From positions 1-43,573 of the forward strand of contig JAHDIQ010000012.1 of assembly GCA_020630715.1 (NCBI GenBank): 43,573 nucleotides of DNA. The letters are read 5' to 3'. Positions 18,204 to 24,574 of this stretch are shown here, one piece after another. Source of the DNA: Nonlabens sp. Lineage in GTDB: Bacteria; Bacteroidota; Bacteroidia; Flavobacteriales; Flavobacteriaceae. A program made the position numbers and the translations under genes. How positions within the stretch are numbered: the stretch's first letter is position 1; each line of letters starts with the position of its first letter. The notes under the pieces were generated by a model that did no database searches, was not told where the DNA came from, and saw only the letters and a list, made by a program, of their open reading frames with translations.

Positions 18204-18513
18204 TTTGGTAATTGTTTACAACTAGCGTATAAACGCACTTTTTATACCAGCTAAAAATACTTAATAATAGTTATAACTTCATTAGTAGAAAGATCAAATC
18301 ATATCATTCTAGTGAAACACCAATCAATACTGCTATTATAATAGATATAAATAATTACAAACGTAAATAAACGTAAGCAAACGGTTAAAATACGTTTGCA
18401 GTTTTGATGCTGTATCATATTTGCACCGTCATCAATAAACAATGATGTCAGGTCGAGCGACAGTCGAGACCTAATTCTTTAAAACAAATTTTAACCACGT
18501 AAAATCAATTATT
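18204..18513. other. 310-bp gene-free stretch before ssb
   Basis: It holds flanking element C at its left end. A possible + strand promoter has TTTG at 18395-18398 and CATATTTG at 18416-18423, a near match to the Bacteroidetes consensus with 17-bp spacing. An imperfect hairpin AGGTC (18450-18454) with GACCT (18468-18472), with TCGA also repeated inside, lies between that promoter and the ssb start and would be in the mRNA leader. I see no reading frame worth calling. Confidence 0.5.
18212..18248 (+). repeat. Flanking element C of the accessory gene pair
   Basis: TTGTTTACAACTAGCGTATA begins at 18212 and continues AACGCACTTTTTATACC. It shares TGTTTACAAC and (C)GTATAAA with the inverted element B. 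Confidence 0.6.
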
Positions 18514-18852
18514 ATGAGCACGTTAAGAAACAAAGTACAATTAATCGGTAATCTAGGACAAGCGCCAGAAATTAAAAACCTAGATAATGGAAGCAAACTC
18601 GCCACATTCTCTATGGCAACGTCAGAATCGTATACAAATAAGCAAGGCGAGAAAGTGACAGATACCCAATGGCACAACATCGTATGCTGGGGAAAAACGG
18701 CAGACATCGTAGAGCGATTTGTAGAAAAGGGAAAACAAGTAGGTGTAGAGGGAAAACTGACGACTAGAGCATGGGAAGATAAGGACGGCAATAAACGCTA
18801 CACCACAGAGGTCGTTTGTAACGAATTGTTATTGTTAGGGTCTAAGAATTAA
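18514..18852 (+). CDS. ssb: Single-stranded DNA-binding protein paralogue lacking the acidic tail
   Basis: At 112 aa this is one OB-fold SSB domain: MSTLRNKVQLIGNLGQAPEIK, GSKLATFSMATSESY, TQWHNIVCWGKTADIVERFVEKGKQVGVEGKL, DKDGNKRYTTEVVCNELLLLG. It ends in GSKN right after the fold. The long linker and the D-D-x-x-P-F-type acidic tip used by housekeeping SSB to recruit repair and replication proteins are absent, as in many short SSB paralogues of Bacteroidetes. It is therefore probably an auxiliary SSB rather than the essential copy (inference). It is monocistronic and followed by the hairpin-repeat array. Confidence 0.92.
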   Translation: MSTLRNKVQLIGNLGQAPEIKNLDNGSKLATFSMATSESYTNKQGEKVTDTQWHNIVCWGKTADIVERFVEKGKQVGVEGKLTTRAWEDKDGNKRYTTEVVCNELLLLGSKN

Positions 18853-18873
18853 TTTATACTAACGCAACACCTT

Positions 18874-19022
18874 TGTCATTCTGAGCTTGCCGAAGAATCT
18901 CTTTCACAAATGTTGTAGATTCTTCACAAGTTCGGAATAACATTGAGTTTTCCTTGTCATTCTGAGCCTGCCGAAGAATCTCTTTCTCAATAGTTGAGAT
19001 TCCTCACAAGTTCGGAATGACA
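18874..19022. repeat. Two hairpin repeat units upstream of the GIY-YIG gene
   Basis: Unit 1 is 18874-18943 and unit 2 is 18955-19022, separated by 11 bp. Each begins TGTCATTCTGAGC, has GCCGAAGAATCTC as left inner arm, then a right arm (GATTC[CT]TCACAAGTTCGGAA) and ends with the complement of the start (GAATGACA in unit 2, GAATAACA in unit 1). Each unit is thus an imperfect palindrome of about 70 bp. Confidence 0.9.
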
Positions 19023-19050
19023 TTGTTGTTTAATTCAAAGCATCATCATT

Positions 19051-19359
19051 ATGAAAGTCAATGCAGATCACAACTACTATGTTTACATTCTGACCAACAA
19101 AACAAAGACGGTGTTATATACAGGAATGACTAATGATCTAAAAACACGAGTATATCAACATCAAAACCCAGACGCTTTATCTAGATCTTTTACTACTAGA
19201 TATAGATGCTATTATCTCATCTACCATGAAAATTACAGAGATGTTCACACAAGCATCAAAAGAGAAAAACAAATAAAGGGATGGAGTAGGATTAAAAAAG
19301 AAGCTTTAATCAGTAAAATTAATCCTGACTGGATGTTTATAGATGCCACAAGAATATAA
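19051..19359 (+). CDS. GIY-YIG nuclease-family protein, 102 aa
   Basis: A single-domain GIY-YIG endonuclease-like protein of the short UPF0213/SLX1-like type. Tyr-Val-Tyr (10-12) with YTG (23-25) forms the GIY...YIG signature, Arg33 (KTRVYQH) is the conserved catalytic Arg, and Glu72 in REKQIKGWSR is the metal-binding Glu. All key residues are therefore present, so it may be an active nuclease. Family members cut DNA in varied contexts; this subgroup has no agreed function that I know of. It is framed by six full and one half copy of a hairpin repeat, two before and the rest after, with nothing else in the interval. Confidence 0.9.
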   Translation: MKVNADHNYYVYILTNKTKTVLYTGMTNDLKTRVYQHQNPDALSRSFTTRYRCYYLIYHENYRDVHTSIKREKQIKGWSRIKKEALISKINPDWMFIDATRI

Positions 19360-19370
19360 TAATCAGTAAT

Positions 19371-19717
19371 AGGATTCCTTACAAGTTCGAAATGACATTG
19401 AGCTTTCCTTGTCATTCTGAGCCTAGCGAAGAATCTCTTTCTCAATAGTTGAGATTCCTCATGGTATTCGGAATGACAATTGAGGTTTTGTCATTCTGAG
19501 CTTGCCGAAGAATCTCATTCTTCGATAGTTGAGATTCCTCATGGTATTCGGAATGACAATTGAGTTTTTGTCATTCTGAGCCTAGCGAAGAATCTCTTTC
19601 TCAATAGTTGAGATTCCTCATGGTATTCGGAATGACAATTGAGGTTTTGTCATTCTGAGCTTGCCGAAGAATCTCTTTCACAAATGTTGTGGATTCCTCA
19701 TTGCATTCGGAATGACA
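19371..19717. repeat. Hairpin repeat array downstream of the GIY-YIG gene (half unit plus four full units)
   Basis: A right half-unit (19371-19396, AGGATTCCTTACAAGTTCG then AAATGACA) is followed by full units at 19410-19478, 19489-19558, 19569-19637 and 19648-19717. The last three spacers are exactly 10 bp, giving a period of 79-80 bp. Units 4-6 share the right arm CCTCATGGTATTCGGAATGA, while unit 7 has CCTCATTGCATTCGGAATGA. Left arms alternate between GAGCCTAGCGAAG and GAGCTTGCCGAAG. A further truncated start (TTTGTC) lies at 19729-19733. Confidence 0.9.
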
Positions 19718-19760
19718 TTGAGTTTTCTTTGTCTTATCATTAATAATTAATCACATACTA

Positions 19761-20555
19761 TTATTTTAATTCATAACCACATCTGCTGCAGTATTTTGTA
19801 TCAGATCTATTGTTGAAATCACAGTTGTTACAAATTTTAAAAGTTGGTTTTGATGGTGCAACTGGTTCTTTTTGAGTCTTTTTTTTAGTGTTTCTTTTTT
19901 TAAAAATGAAGTACAGAATCACAATTAGAATAATGAGTAATGCTAGTGCGGCGACAATTTGCCCTATTAAGTATCCATAGTTATAGGAAGATGTAGTAGT
20001 TTCAACGTTAGGGTCTTCAAATTCCTCATTAATATTAGTAGTGCTTTTTTGAAAGGATAAGGAGTTAAAAAATGATGTCTTTCTGGTTATACTTTCTGCA
20101 TTATCTTCTTCAATTAACCAGAAACTACTCGTGATTAAGCTCTTCTCTATAAAGACAATTCTAGCAAATCTTTGAACAGGTAGATTTGAATTTGAGGACG
20201 CACTATACTCAATTTCTAAAGCTGGATAGCCATCGATTGTGATATCCTTCTTTGAAATTAACGCTCCGCCAGCGGCATTTACCATGCCATTTGTTGCACC
20301 TCTATATATCTCTGGAATATCATTATCACTAAAATTACGACTTTGTTGATCTGTTAACGTTCTAACGCTAACGACATAATAGGCATAATCATCCTGAGAA
20401 AAGTAAACAGTCTCTTGACCAGTTTCGGTAATTTCTGCTTGATCAGGAAAATCAATCGACGCAAATTCTGTTACTTCAGTATTGATCCAGTTTTGACCAA
20501 AGGATAGATATCCTAAAATTAAAAATAACAAGGTTAATTTAAAGGTTAGCTTCAT
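19761..20555 (-). CDS. Membrane protein with signal peptide, one helix and a C-terminal zinc ribbon
   Basis: The 264-aa protein has signal peptide MKLTFKLTLLFLILGYLSFG and then an exported domain (about 22-180) resembling secreted proteins that evaluate an oxidative or surfactant-like beta sheet (WINTEVTEFASIDFPDQAEI); I do not know the family. A transmembrane helix (about 196-220, IVAALALLIILIVILYFIF) leads to a basic cytoplasmic segment. The C terminus CNNCDFNNRSDTKYCSRCGYEL is a CxxC-x12-CxxC zinc ribbon. Exported domain plus cytoplasmic zinc ribbon suggests transmembrane signalling or assembly (inference). It is divergent from the gene at 20940. Confidence 0.75.
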   Translation of the reverse strand: MKLTFKLTLLFLILGYLSFGQNWINTEVTEFASIDFPDQAEITETGQETVYFSQDDYAYYVVSVRTLTDQQSRNFSDNDIPEIYRGATNGMVNAAGGALISKKDITIDGYPALEIEYSASSNSNLPVQRFARIVFIEKSLITSSFWLIEEDNAESITRKTSFFNSLSFQKSTTNINEEFEDPNVETTTSSYNYGYLIGQIVAALALLIILIVILYFIFKKRNTKKKTQKEPVAPSKPTFKICNNCDFNNRSDTKYCSRCGYELK

Positions 20556-20927
20556 TGTTTATAGTTTAAAAAAGAGGCGTTTTATCTGACGAAAGATATA
20601 TAATGTTATGATTTATGACATGCTTTTTTTAATTCTTATTATAATCAGCGATGTGGTTTGTAGCTTTATGATGATGTTAATCAAAACCTCACAGGTTTCG
20701 TTTTTAAGAAATTCAGATAATGAAATCAATATCTTTTAGGAATTAACTAGTGAAAATTGCCAAACCTGTGAGGTTTGATATCAATAGCAACATCTGTATT
20801 TCAATTCTAAATTTTATAAGAATCAACATGCCAAGTTTTCGTCTTGGCATGTTTGATTTCTGGTTTTTATAATTATTATTTGCTCAAACAGCCTGATTTT
20901 TACTACCAGCATTTAATAGCTAAATCC
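20556..20927. other. Divergent intergenic region with nested inverted repeats and an orphan hairpin
   Basis: AAACCTCACAGGTTT (20684-20698) and its exact reverse complement AAACCTGTGAGGTTT (20762-20776) each form a small palindrome and together form a 15-bp stem around 63 bp. A separate perfect 11-bp hairpin, AACATGCCAAG (20825-20835) with CTTGGCATGTT (20843-20853), is followed by TTTGATTT and could act as a terminator. It ends no annotated gene, because the flanking genes point away from this region. Confidence 0.6.
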
Positions 20928-20935
20928 TACCTTTG
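20928..20935 (+). promoter_or_regulatory. -7 promoter box TACCTTTG just before the gene at 20940
   Basis: An exact TAnnTTTG ends 4 bases before the ATG, so the transcript would be leaderless or nearly so. This box also argues against the upstream in-frame start at 20844. Confidence 0.65.
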
Positions 20936-20939
20936 CATT

Positions 20940-21296
20940 ATGACTAGAGATGAGGAATTAAAACGACGCTGGAATGAAGTGCTAGAGTTTTTCAAAGGGA
21001 AATTCAGCGATGGCGAGGCAATGGATCTGGATGCCATTTTGTTCATTATAGGTGTGCAGGAATTAGGCCAGTTGCACCGTAGTTTTAAAAAGGACGAAAA
21101 ACTCCAACTCATGCATATCGCAATTTGTCGCGTGCTAGAACCGTATGGATATTATGAATTCTCTCATTTTGACGAGGATAAATGGCCACATTATATTGTA
21201 AAAGAACAATTACCACCATTAAAAGCTGGTGAGCAATCGCTCCTCATGAAAGAAGCCATTGTACAATACATGTTAGAATCGCAGGTGATCCAGTAA
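20940..21296 (+). CDS. Conserved-looking hypothetical cytoplasmic protein, 118 aa
   Basis: No family name can be given. ATG 20940 (MTRDEELKRRWNEVLEFFKG) was chosen because a TAnnTTTG box ends four bases upstream and the 32 residues of the longer frame look non-coding. The protein is mostly helical and acidic, with no signal or membrane segment: FSDGEAMDLDAILFIIGVQELGQLHRSFKKDEKLQLMHIAICRVLEPYGYYE then a C-terminal helix. It was possibly a small adaptor. The next gene follows 83 bp later with its own weak promoter, so it may be transcribed alone. Confidence 0.75.
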   Translation: MTRDEELKRRWNEVLEFFKGKFSDGEAMDLDAILFIIGVQELGQLHRSFKKDEKLQLMHIAICRVLEPYGYYEFSHFDEDKWPHYIVKEQLPPLKAGEQSLLMKEAIVQYMLESQVIQ

Positions 21297-21379
21297 TCTG
21301 GGAATTATCTACCTTTTTTAAGGTAAAGCGTCCACCAGTAGTTCATCCTGATCTGCTTACATTTGTCCAAATTTGCACC

Positions 21380-22168
21380 ATGAAATTTTATCTATACGCC
21401 ATCGCATTAGTAGCTTTAGTATCTTGTAAACAACAGGATAACAATGAGAAAATCGCACCGCCACCACCGCCTACTTATGAGCAAGTAGATACATCTGTCT
21501 ATCCTGAATCATTACAAAAAGTACTTACCGCACATGGTGGATTACAAGCATGGAGCGAGATGCGCAGTATGACCTATGCCATGGGAGAAGAATCTCACAC
21601 TACAGATTTAAAGTCTCGTAATATAATCGTAGAACAAGAAAAAACATCCATAGGATCCATTGATGGTAAGGTGTGGATTGCCCAAGACAGTGCTTATTTC
21701 CCACCGCAACGTGCGCGTTTTTATCATAATTTGATGTTCTATTTCTATGCAATGCCGTTCCTGCTGGCAGACGATGGAATCGTTTACAGCGATGCACCAG
21801 CATTAGAAATGGATGGCACGACCTATCCAGCGATTAAGGTAGGTTATGAGCCAAATGTAGGCGACTCACCAGATGATGAATACATTTTATATTACCATCC
21901 AGACACGCACAAAATGGAATGGCTGGCCTATACGGTTACTTATGGTAAGAATGAAAAATCACCCGTTTTTAAGTACATTAAATACAATAAATGGCAGGAA
22001 GTAAATGGACTGCTGTTACCAGAGGAATTGACCTGGTACACCGTTGAAAATAATCAACCTGTAGAAGCTCGTGGTGAGCCTAGAGTCTTCTCAAAAGTGG
22101 CTGTTGACCGCGCGTTTCTAGATATTACGATGTTTGAAAAACCAGAAAACGGCGTTTTTGTGGACTAG
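21380..22168 (+). CDS. Lipoprotein of the DUF6503-like type, 262 aa
   Basis: Signal peptide with lipobox LVSC (Cys16), then a proline-rich linker (APPPPPTYEQ). The segment SLQKVLTAHGGLQAWSEMRSMTYAMG is typical of a flavobacterial lipoprotein family I remember as DUF6503. The rest is beta-rich (DEYILYYHPDTHKMEWLAYTVTYG, NGLLLPEELTWYTVENNQPV) and suggests a lipid- or outer-membrane-associated beta sheet like LolA-type folds (inference). The function is unknown. It converges on hemC and the two stop codons overlap in the shared tetranucleotide CTAG (22165-22168). Confidence 0.75.
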   Translation: MKFYLYAIALVALVSCKQQDNNEKIAPPPPPTYEQVDTSVYPESLQKVLTAHGGLQAWSEMRSMTYAMGEESHTTDLKSRNIIVEQEKTSIGSIDGKVWIAQDSAYFPPQRARFYHNLMFYFYAMPFLLADDGIVYSDAPALEMDGTTYPAIKVGYEPNVGDSPDDEYILYYHPDTHKMEWLAYTVTYGKNEKSPVFKYIKYNKWQEVNGLLLPEELTWYTVENNQPVEARGEPRVFSKVAVDRAFLDITMFEKPENGVFVD

Positions 22169-23121
22169 TTGAGTTGGCTTTTGATCTCTTTCATTAACTC
22201 ATGCCCGTTGTGATCTAGAATGTATTGTGATTGCGCTTTCGCGAAAGCGAAATCAACATCATCCTTAATACGATCTACGGCAACCGTACTTGTAACCTCA
22301 ATACGTTCCTTACCATCGATGCTTAACAAGCAACCTGTGAAATGAATCTCATCACCATGAAGCTGAGCTAACGCACCTATAGGAGCTGTACAGCCACCTT
22401 CTAGTGCACGCAGGAATTGTCGTTCTATATCCACGCACCACTGGGTAGGTTCATGATTCAGCTGTCTTACGGCATCTACTACAGCAGTTTCTTTTTCCAT
22501 CGCGGCGATCATCATTGCGCCTTGTGCTGGTGCTGGAATAAAACTATCCAGATCAGAATATTCAAAACCATAACCGGTTTTCAATTGTGCTAAAATACCG
22601 ATGCGTTCCAGACCAGCTCTAGCAAAAATAGCGGCGTTCCAGTTCTTATGAGACTGCAATTTTGCTAGTCTCGTATTCACATTACCGCGTATATCCACAA
22701 TCTCGTGATGAGCATACATATTAAGCCATTGTGATTTACGGCGTAAACTACCAGTAGCAACGGTCATCGCCTCATCAGGATTAAAATCGCTTTTATAAAC
22801 TAGAATGTCCTTATGAGAAGCTCGCTCTAGAATAGCGGCTTGTATCATGCCTTTGGGCATTTGAGTAGGAACATCTTTTGAGCTATGCACGGCTATATCT
22901 ATAGTTCCTTTTACTAGGGCAACATCCAGTGTTTTTGTAAAAATCCCTGTAATTCCCATTTCATACAACGGTTCATTTAGGTTGAGGTCACCTTGTGATT
23001 TTACAGGAACTAGTTCCGTTTGATAACCTAAGGCTTCTAATTTAGATTGCACCGTTGTTGCTTGCCATAGAGCAAGTTGCGAGTCTCTAGTACCTATACG
23101 TATGGGACGATCTAAAGCCAT
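22165..23121 (-). CDS. hemC: Porphobilinogen deaminase (hydroxymethylbilane synthase)
   Basis: At 318 aa, the normal length. It begins RPIRIGTRDSQLALWQATTVQ and has SSKDVPTQMPKGM (substrate-binding region), GSLRRKSQWLNM and DIRGNVNTRLAKL, then the cofactor-attachment cysteine in LRALEGGCTAPIGALA (near residue 243). The enzyme joins four porphobilinogen units into hydroxymethylbilane using the covalent dipyrromethane cofactor. It starts 2 bp after hemA ends, so the two are a transcription unit (hemA-hemC). Near the C terminus the residues AFAKA come from a palindromic repeat copy. Confidence 0.96.
   Translation of the reverse strand: MALDRPIRIGTRDSQLALWQATTVQSKLEALGYQTELVPVKSQGDLNLNEPLYEMGITGIFTKTLDVALVKGTIDIAVHSSKDVPTQMPKGMIQAAILERASHKDILVYKSDFNPDEAMTVATGSLRRKSQWLNMYAHHEIVDIRGNVNTRLAKLQSHKNWNAAIFARAGLERIGILAQLKTGYGFEYSDLDSFIPAPAQGAMMIAAMEKETAVVDAVRQLNHEPTQWCVDIERQFLRALEGGCTAPIGALAQLHGDEIHFTGCLLSIDGKERIEVTSTVAVDRIKDDVDFAFAKAQSQYILDHNGHELMKEIKSQLN
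22234..22249. repeat. Iterated palindrome, copy 5 (inside hemC)
   Basis: Perfect CGCTTTCGCGAAAGCG. On the coding strand it is read GCT TTC GCG AAA GCG, giving AFAKA within VDFAFAKAQSQY in the last helix. Confidence 0.9.
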
Positions 23122-23123
23122 GT

Positions 23124-24392
23124 TTAGTAATTATGCTCTTCTAGCTTGAAGACTTTGTTAAGCATGGTGATGGCTTCATCTGTACTTTCATCTTCATTGC
23201 GCAGGTGATTTGCAAAATGCCCAGCAATTTTCTGGATAATACGATCTGCGATGACATCTGCTTGCTCCTGATTAAAATCATCAAACTTTGTGCGATTGCT
23301 TTTAATCTCTGCGTCCTTTAAGGTTGCTAGTTTTGTCTTTAACGCTTGCATGGTAGGTGCAAATCTGCGAGAATCCATCCACTGTTTAAAGTCGGCATAG
23401 ATTTCTGTAATGATTTGTTCTGCCTGTGGAATATGGTTTTCTCTACTAGATATATTTTTATGGGTAATCTGTGATAATTCATCCAGGTGAATTAAAGTCA
23501 CATTAGGTAAATCCTTAACGTTATCATCTACGTTTTTAGGAATAGAAAGATCTAGAATTAAAAGCGGTTGCGTGGTGCAGATTATATCTTTTGAAACCGT
23601 AGGACGTTGAGCTCCTGTAGCAACGATAAGAATATCAGATTGACATATTTGCTCTTCTAATTGTGCATAGTCTTTTACTACTAGGTCAAATTTTCCTGCA
23701 ATACGTTCTGCCTTATCCTTAGTACGATTGATAAGAGTAATCGACTTATTTGTAGTGTGTTTTACCAGATTTTCACAGGTATTGCGACCTATTTTACCAG
23801 TACCAAAAAGCAGGATGTTTTTCTCTGGTCCACCAGCTGGAAAGTTATCTAGAATATACTGCGCACTGGCAAAACTTACAGACGTTGCACCGCTACTTAA
23901 GTTGGTTTCTGTCTTGATACGCTTACTAGCCTGAATTACATTATTCATTAATCGCTCCATATAAGGATTGATCATATCCAGATTTTTAGAACGTTTAAAA
24001 GCGAGTTTAAGCTGTCCTATAATTTCAAAATCACCTAAAATCTGACTGTCCAGTCCAGTACCTACCTTAAAAAGGTGTTTACAGGCAGCTTCATTTTTAT
24101 AGACATAAGAAATGTCTTGAAACTCTTCTACGGTTCCATGAGAATGCTCGCACAGTAATTTGATCAACTGGAAAGGATGCTGGGCAAAGCCGTAAAACTC
24201 TGTACGGTTGCAGGTACTAATTACAGCGAGTGATGGAATACCATCTGTTTTAGCTTCTTCAAGTACATTTAGGATGGCGTCTTCACTTAAAGAAAAACGA
24301 CCACGCATCGCTGCATCAGCTTTTTGATAACTGATACCGATACTGTAAAATGAAAAATGTCTAGGTTGCGCTGCCGCCATATAAATACTCAT
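23124..24392 (-). CDS. hemA: Glutamyl-tRNA reductase
   Basis: First step of the C5 haem pathway: reduction of glutamyl-tRNA(Glu) to glutamate-1-semialdehyde. The motif ISTCNRTEFYGF carries the catalytic Cys, GLDSQILGDFEIIGQLK is the GluTR signature, LLFGTGKIGRNTCENL is the NADPH-binding fold, and a C-terminal dimerisation helix ends the chain. I chose ATG 24392 (MSIYMAAAQPRHFSFYS, about 422 aa) rather than 24419, because a promoter -7 box (TAAATTTG) lies within the extra nine codons. It heads the hemA-hemC unit and is divergent from the AraC regulator, an arrangement that I recall from other Bacteroidetes. Confidence 0.93.
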   Translation of the reverse strand: MSIYMAAAQPRHFSFYSIGISYQKADAAMRGRFSLSEDAILNVLEEAKTDGIPSLAVISTCNRTEFYGFAQHPFQLIKLLCEHSHGTVEEFQDISYVYKNEAACKHLFKVGTGLDSQILGDFEIIGQLKLAFKRSKNLDMINPYMERLMNNVIQASKRIKTETNLSSGATSVSFASAQYILDNFPAGGPEKNILLFGTGKIGRNTCENLVKHTTNKSITLINRTKDKAERIAGKFDLVVKDYAQLEEQICQSDILIVATGAQRPTVSKDIICTTQPLLILDLSIPKNVDDNVKDLPNVTLIHLDELSQITHKNISSRENHIPQAEQIITEIYADFKQWMDSRRFAPTMQALKTKLATLKDAEIKSNRTKFDDFNQEQADVIADRIIQKIAGHFANHLRNEDESTDEAITMLNKVFKLEEHNY

Positions 24393-24406
24393 ACCTTGCT
24401 TGATCA

Positions 24407-24414
24407 CAAATTTA
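24407..24414 (-). promoter_or_regulatory. -7 promoter box (TAAATTTG) for hemA
   Basis: Complement of CAAATTTA. It ends 15 bases before ATG 24392 and overlaps the codons of the alternative upstream start, so it decides the hemA start. The -33 box is not clear. Confidence 0.55.
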
Positions 24415-24447
24415 AGCACGACTCAATCGTTAAAATGTCGCTAGAAG

Positions 24448-24463
24448 TTCGTTTTTAAACGAA
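24448..24463. promoter_or_regulatory. Inverted repeat between hemA and the AraC-family gene, candidate operator
   Basis: TTCGTTT (24448-24454), TT, AAACGAA (24457-24463): 7-bp arms, perfect. It lies between the -33 and -7 regions of the regulator promoter (TATTTTTG at 24470-24477) and about 35 bp before the hemA promoter box. Confidence 0.5.
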
Positions 24464-24469
24464 TTGAGT

Positions 24470-24477
24470 TATTTTTG
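24470..24477 (+). promoter_or_regulatory. -7 promoter box (TATTTTTG) for the AraC-family gene
   Basis: Exact TAnnTTTG match. A leader of about 90 bases would contain the 22-bp palindrome at 24516-24537, able to fold into an RNA hairpin. Confidence 0.55.
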
Positions 24478-24515
24478 TGTAAACAATGTTAAAATAGCCT
24501 CTACAAAGGTGTTTA

Positions 24516-24537
24516 TTACGCTTTCGCGAAAGCGTAA
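24516..24537. repeat. Iterated palindrome, copy 6, full 22-bp form (leader of AraC-family gene)
   Basis: Perfect 22-bp palindrome with arms TTACGCTTTCG, identical to copies at 11809 and 42697. It ends 37 bp before the start codon. Confidence 0.92.
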
Positions 24538-24574
24538 CACTATTATTTAGAGTGATTATAAATAGTAATCGTAT

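Noticed and set aside
19245-19445. Minus-strand open frame of 66 codons over the repeats (begins MRKRFFARLRMTRKAQ)
   Set aside because: It overlaps the GIY-YIG gene antisense and its N terminus is a translation of the hairpin repeat. Such peptides are typical artefacts of this repeat type.
18866-19730. A CRISPR array
   Set aside because: Units are about 70 bp, palindromic across their length, with spacers of only 10-13 bp that are themselves nearly identical, and no cas genes are nearby.
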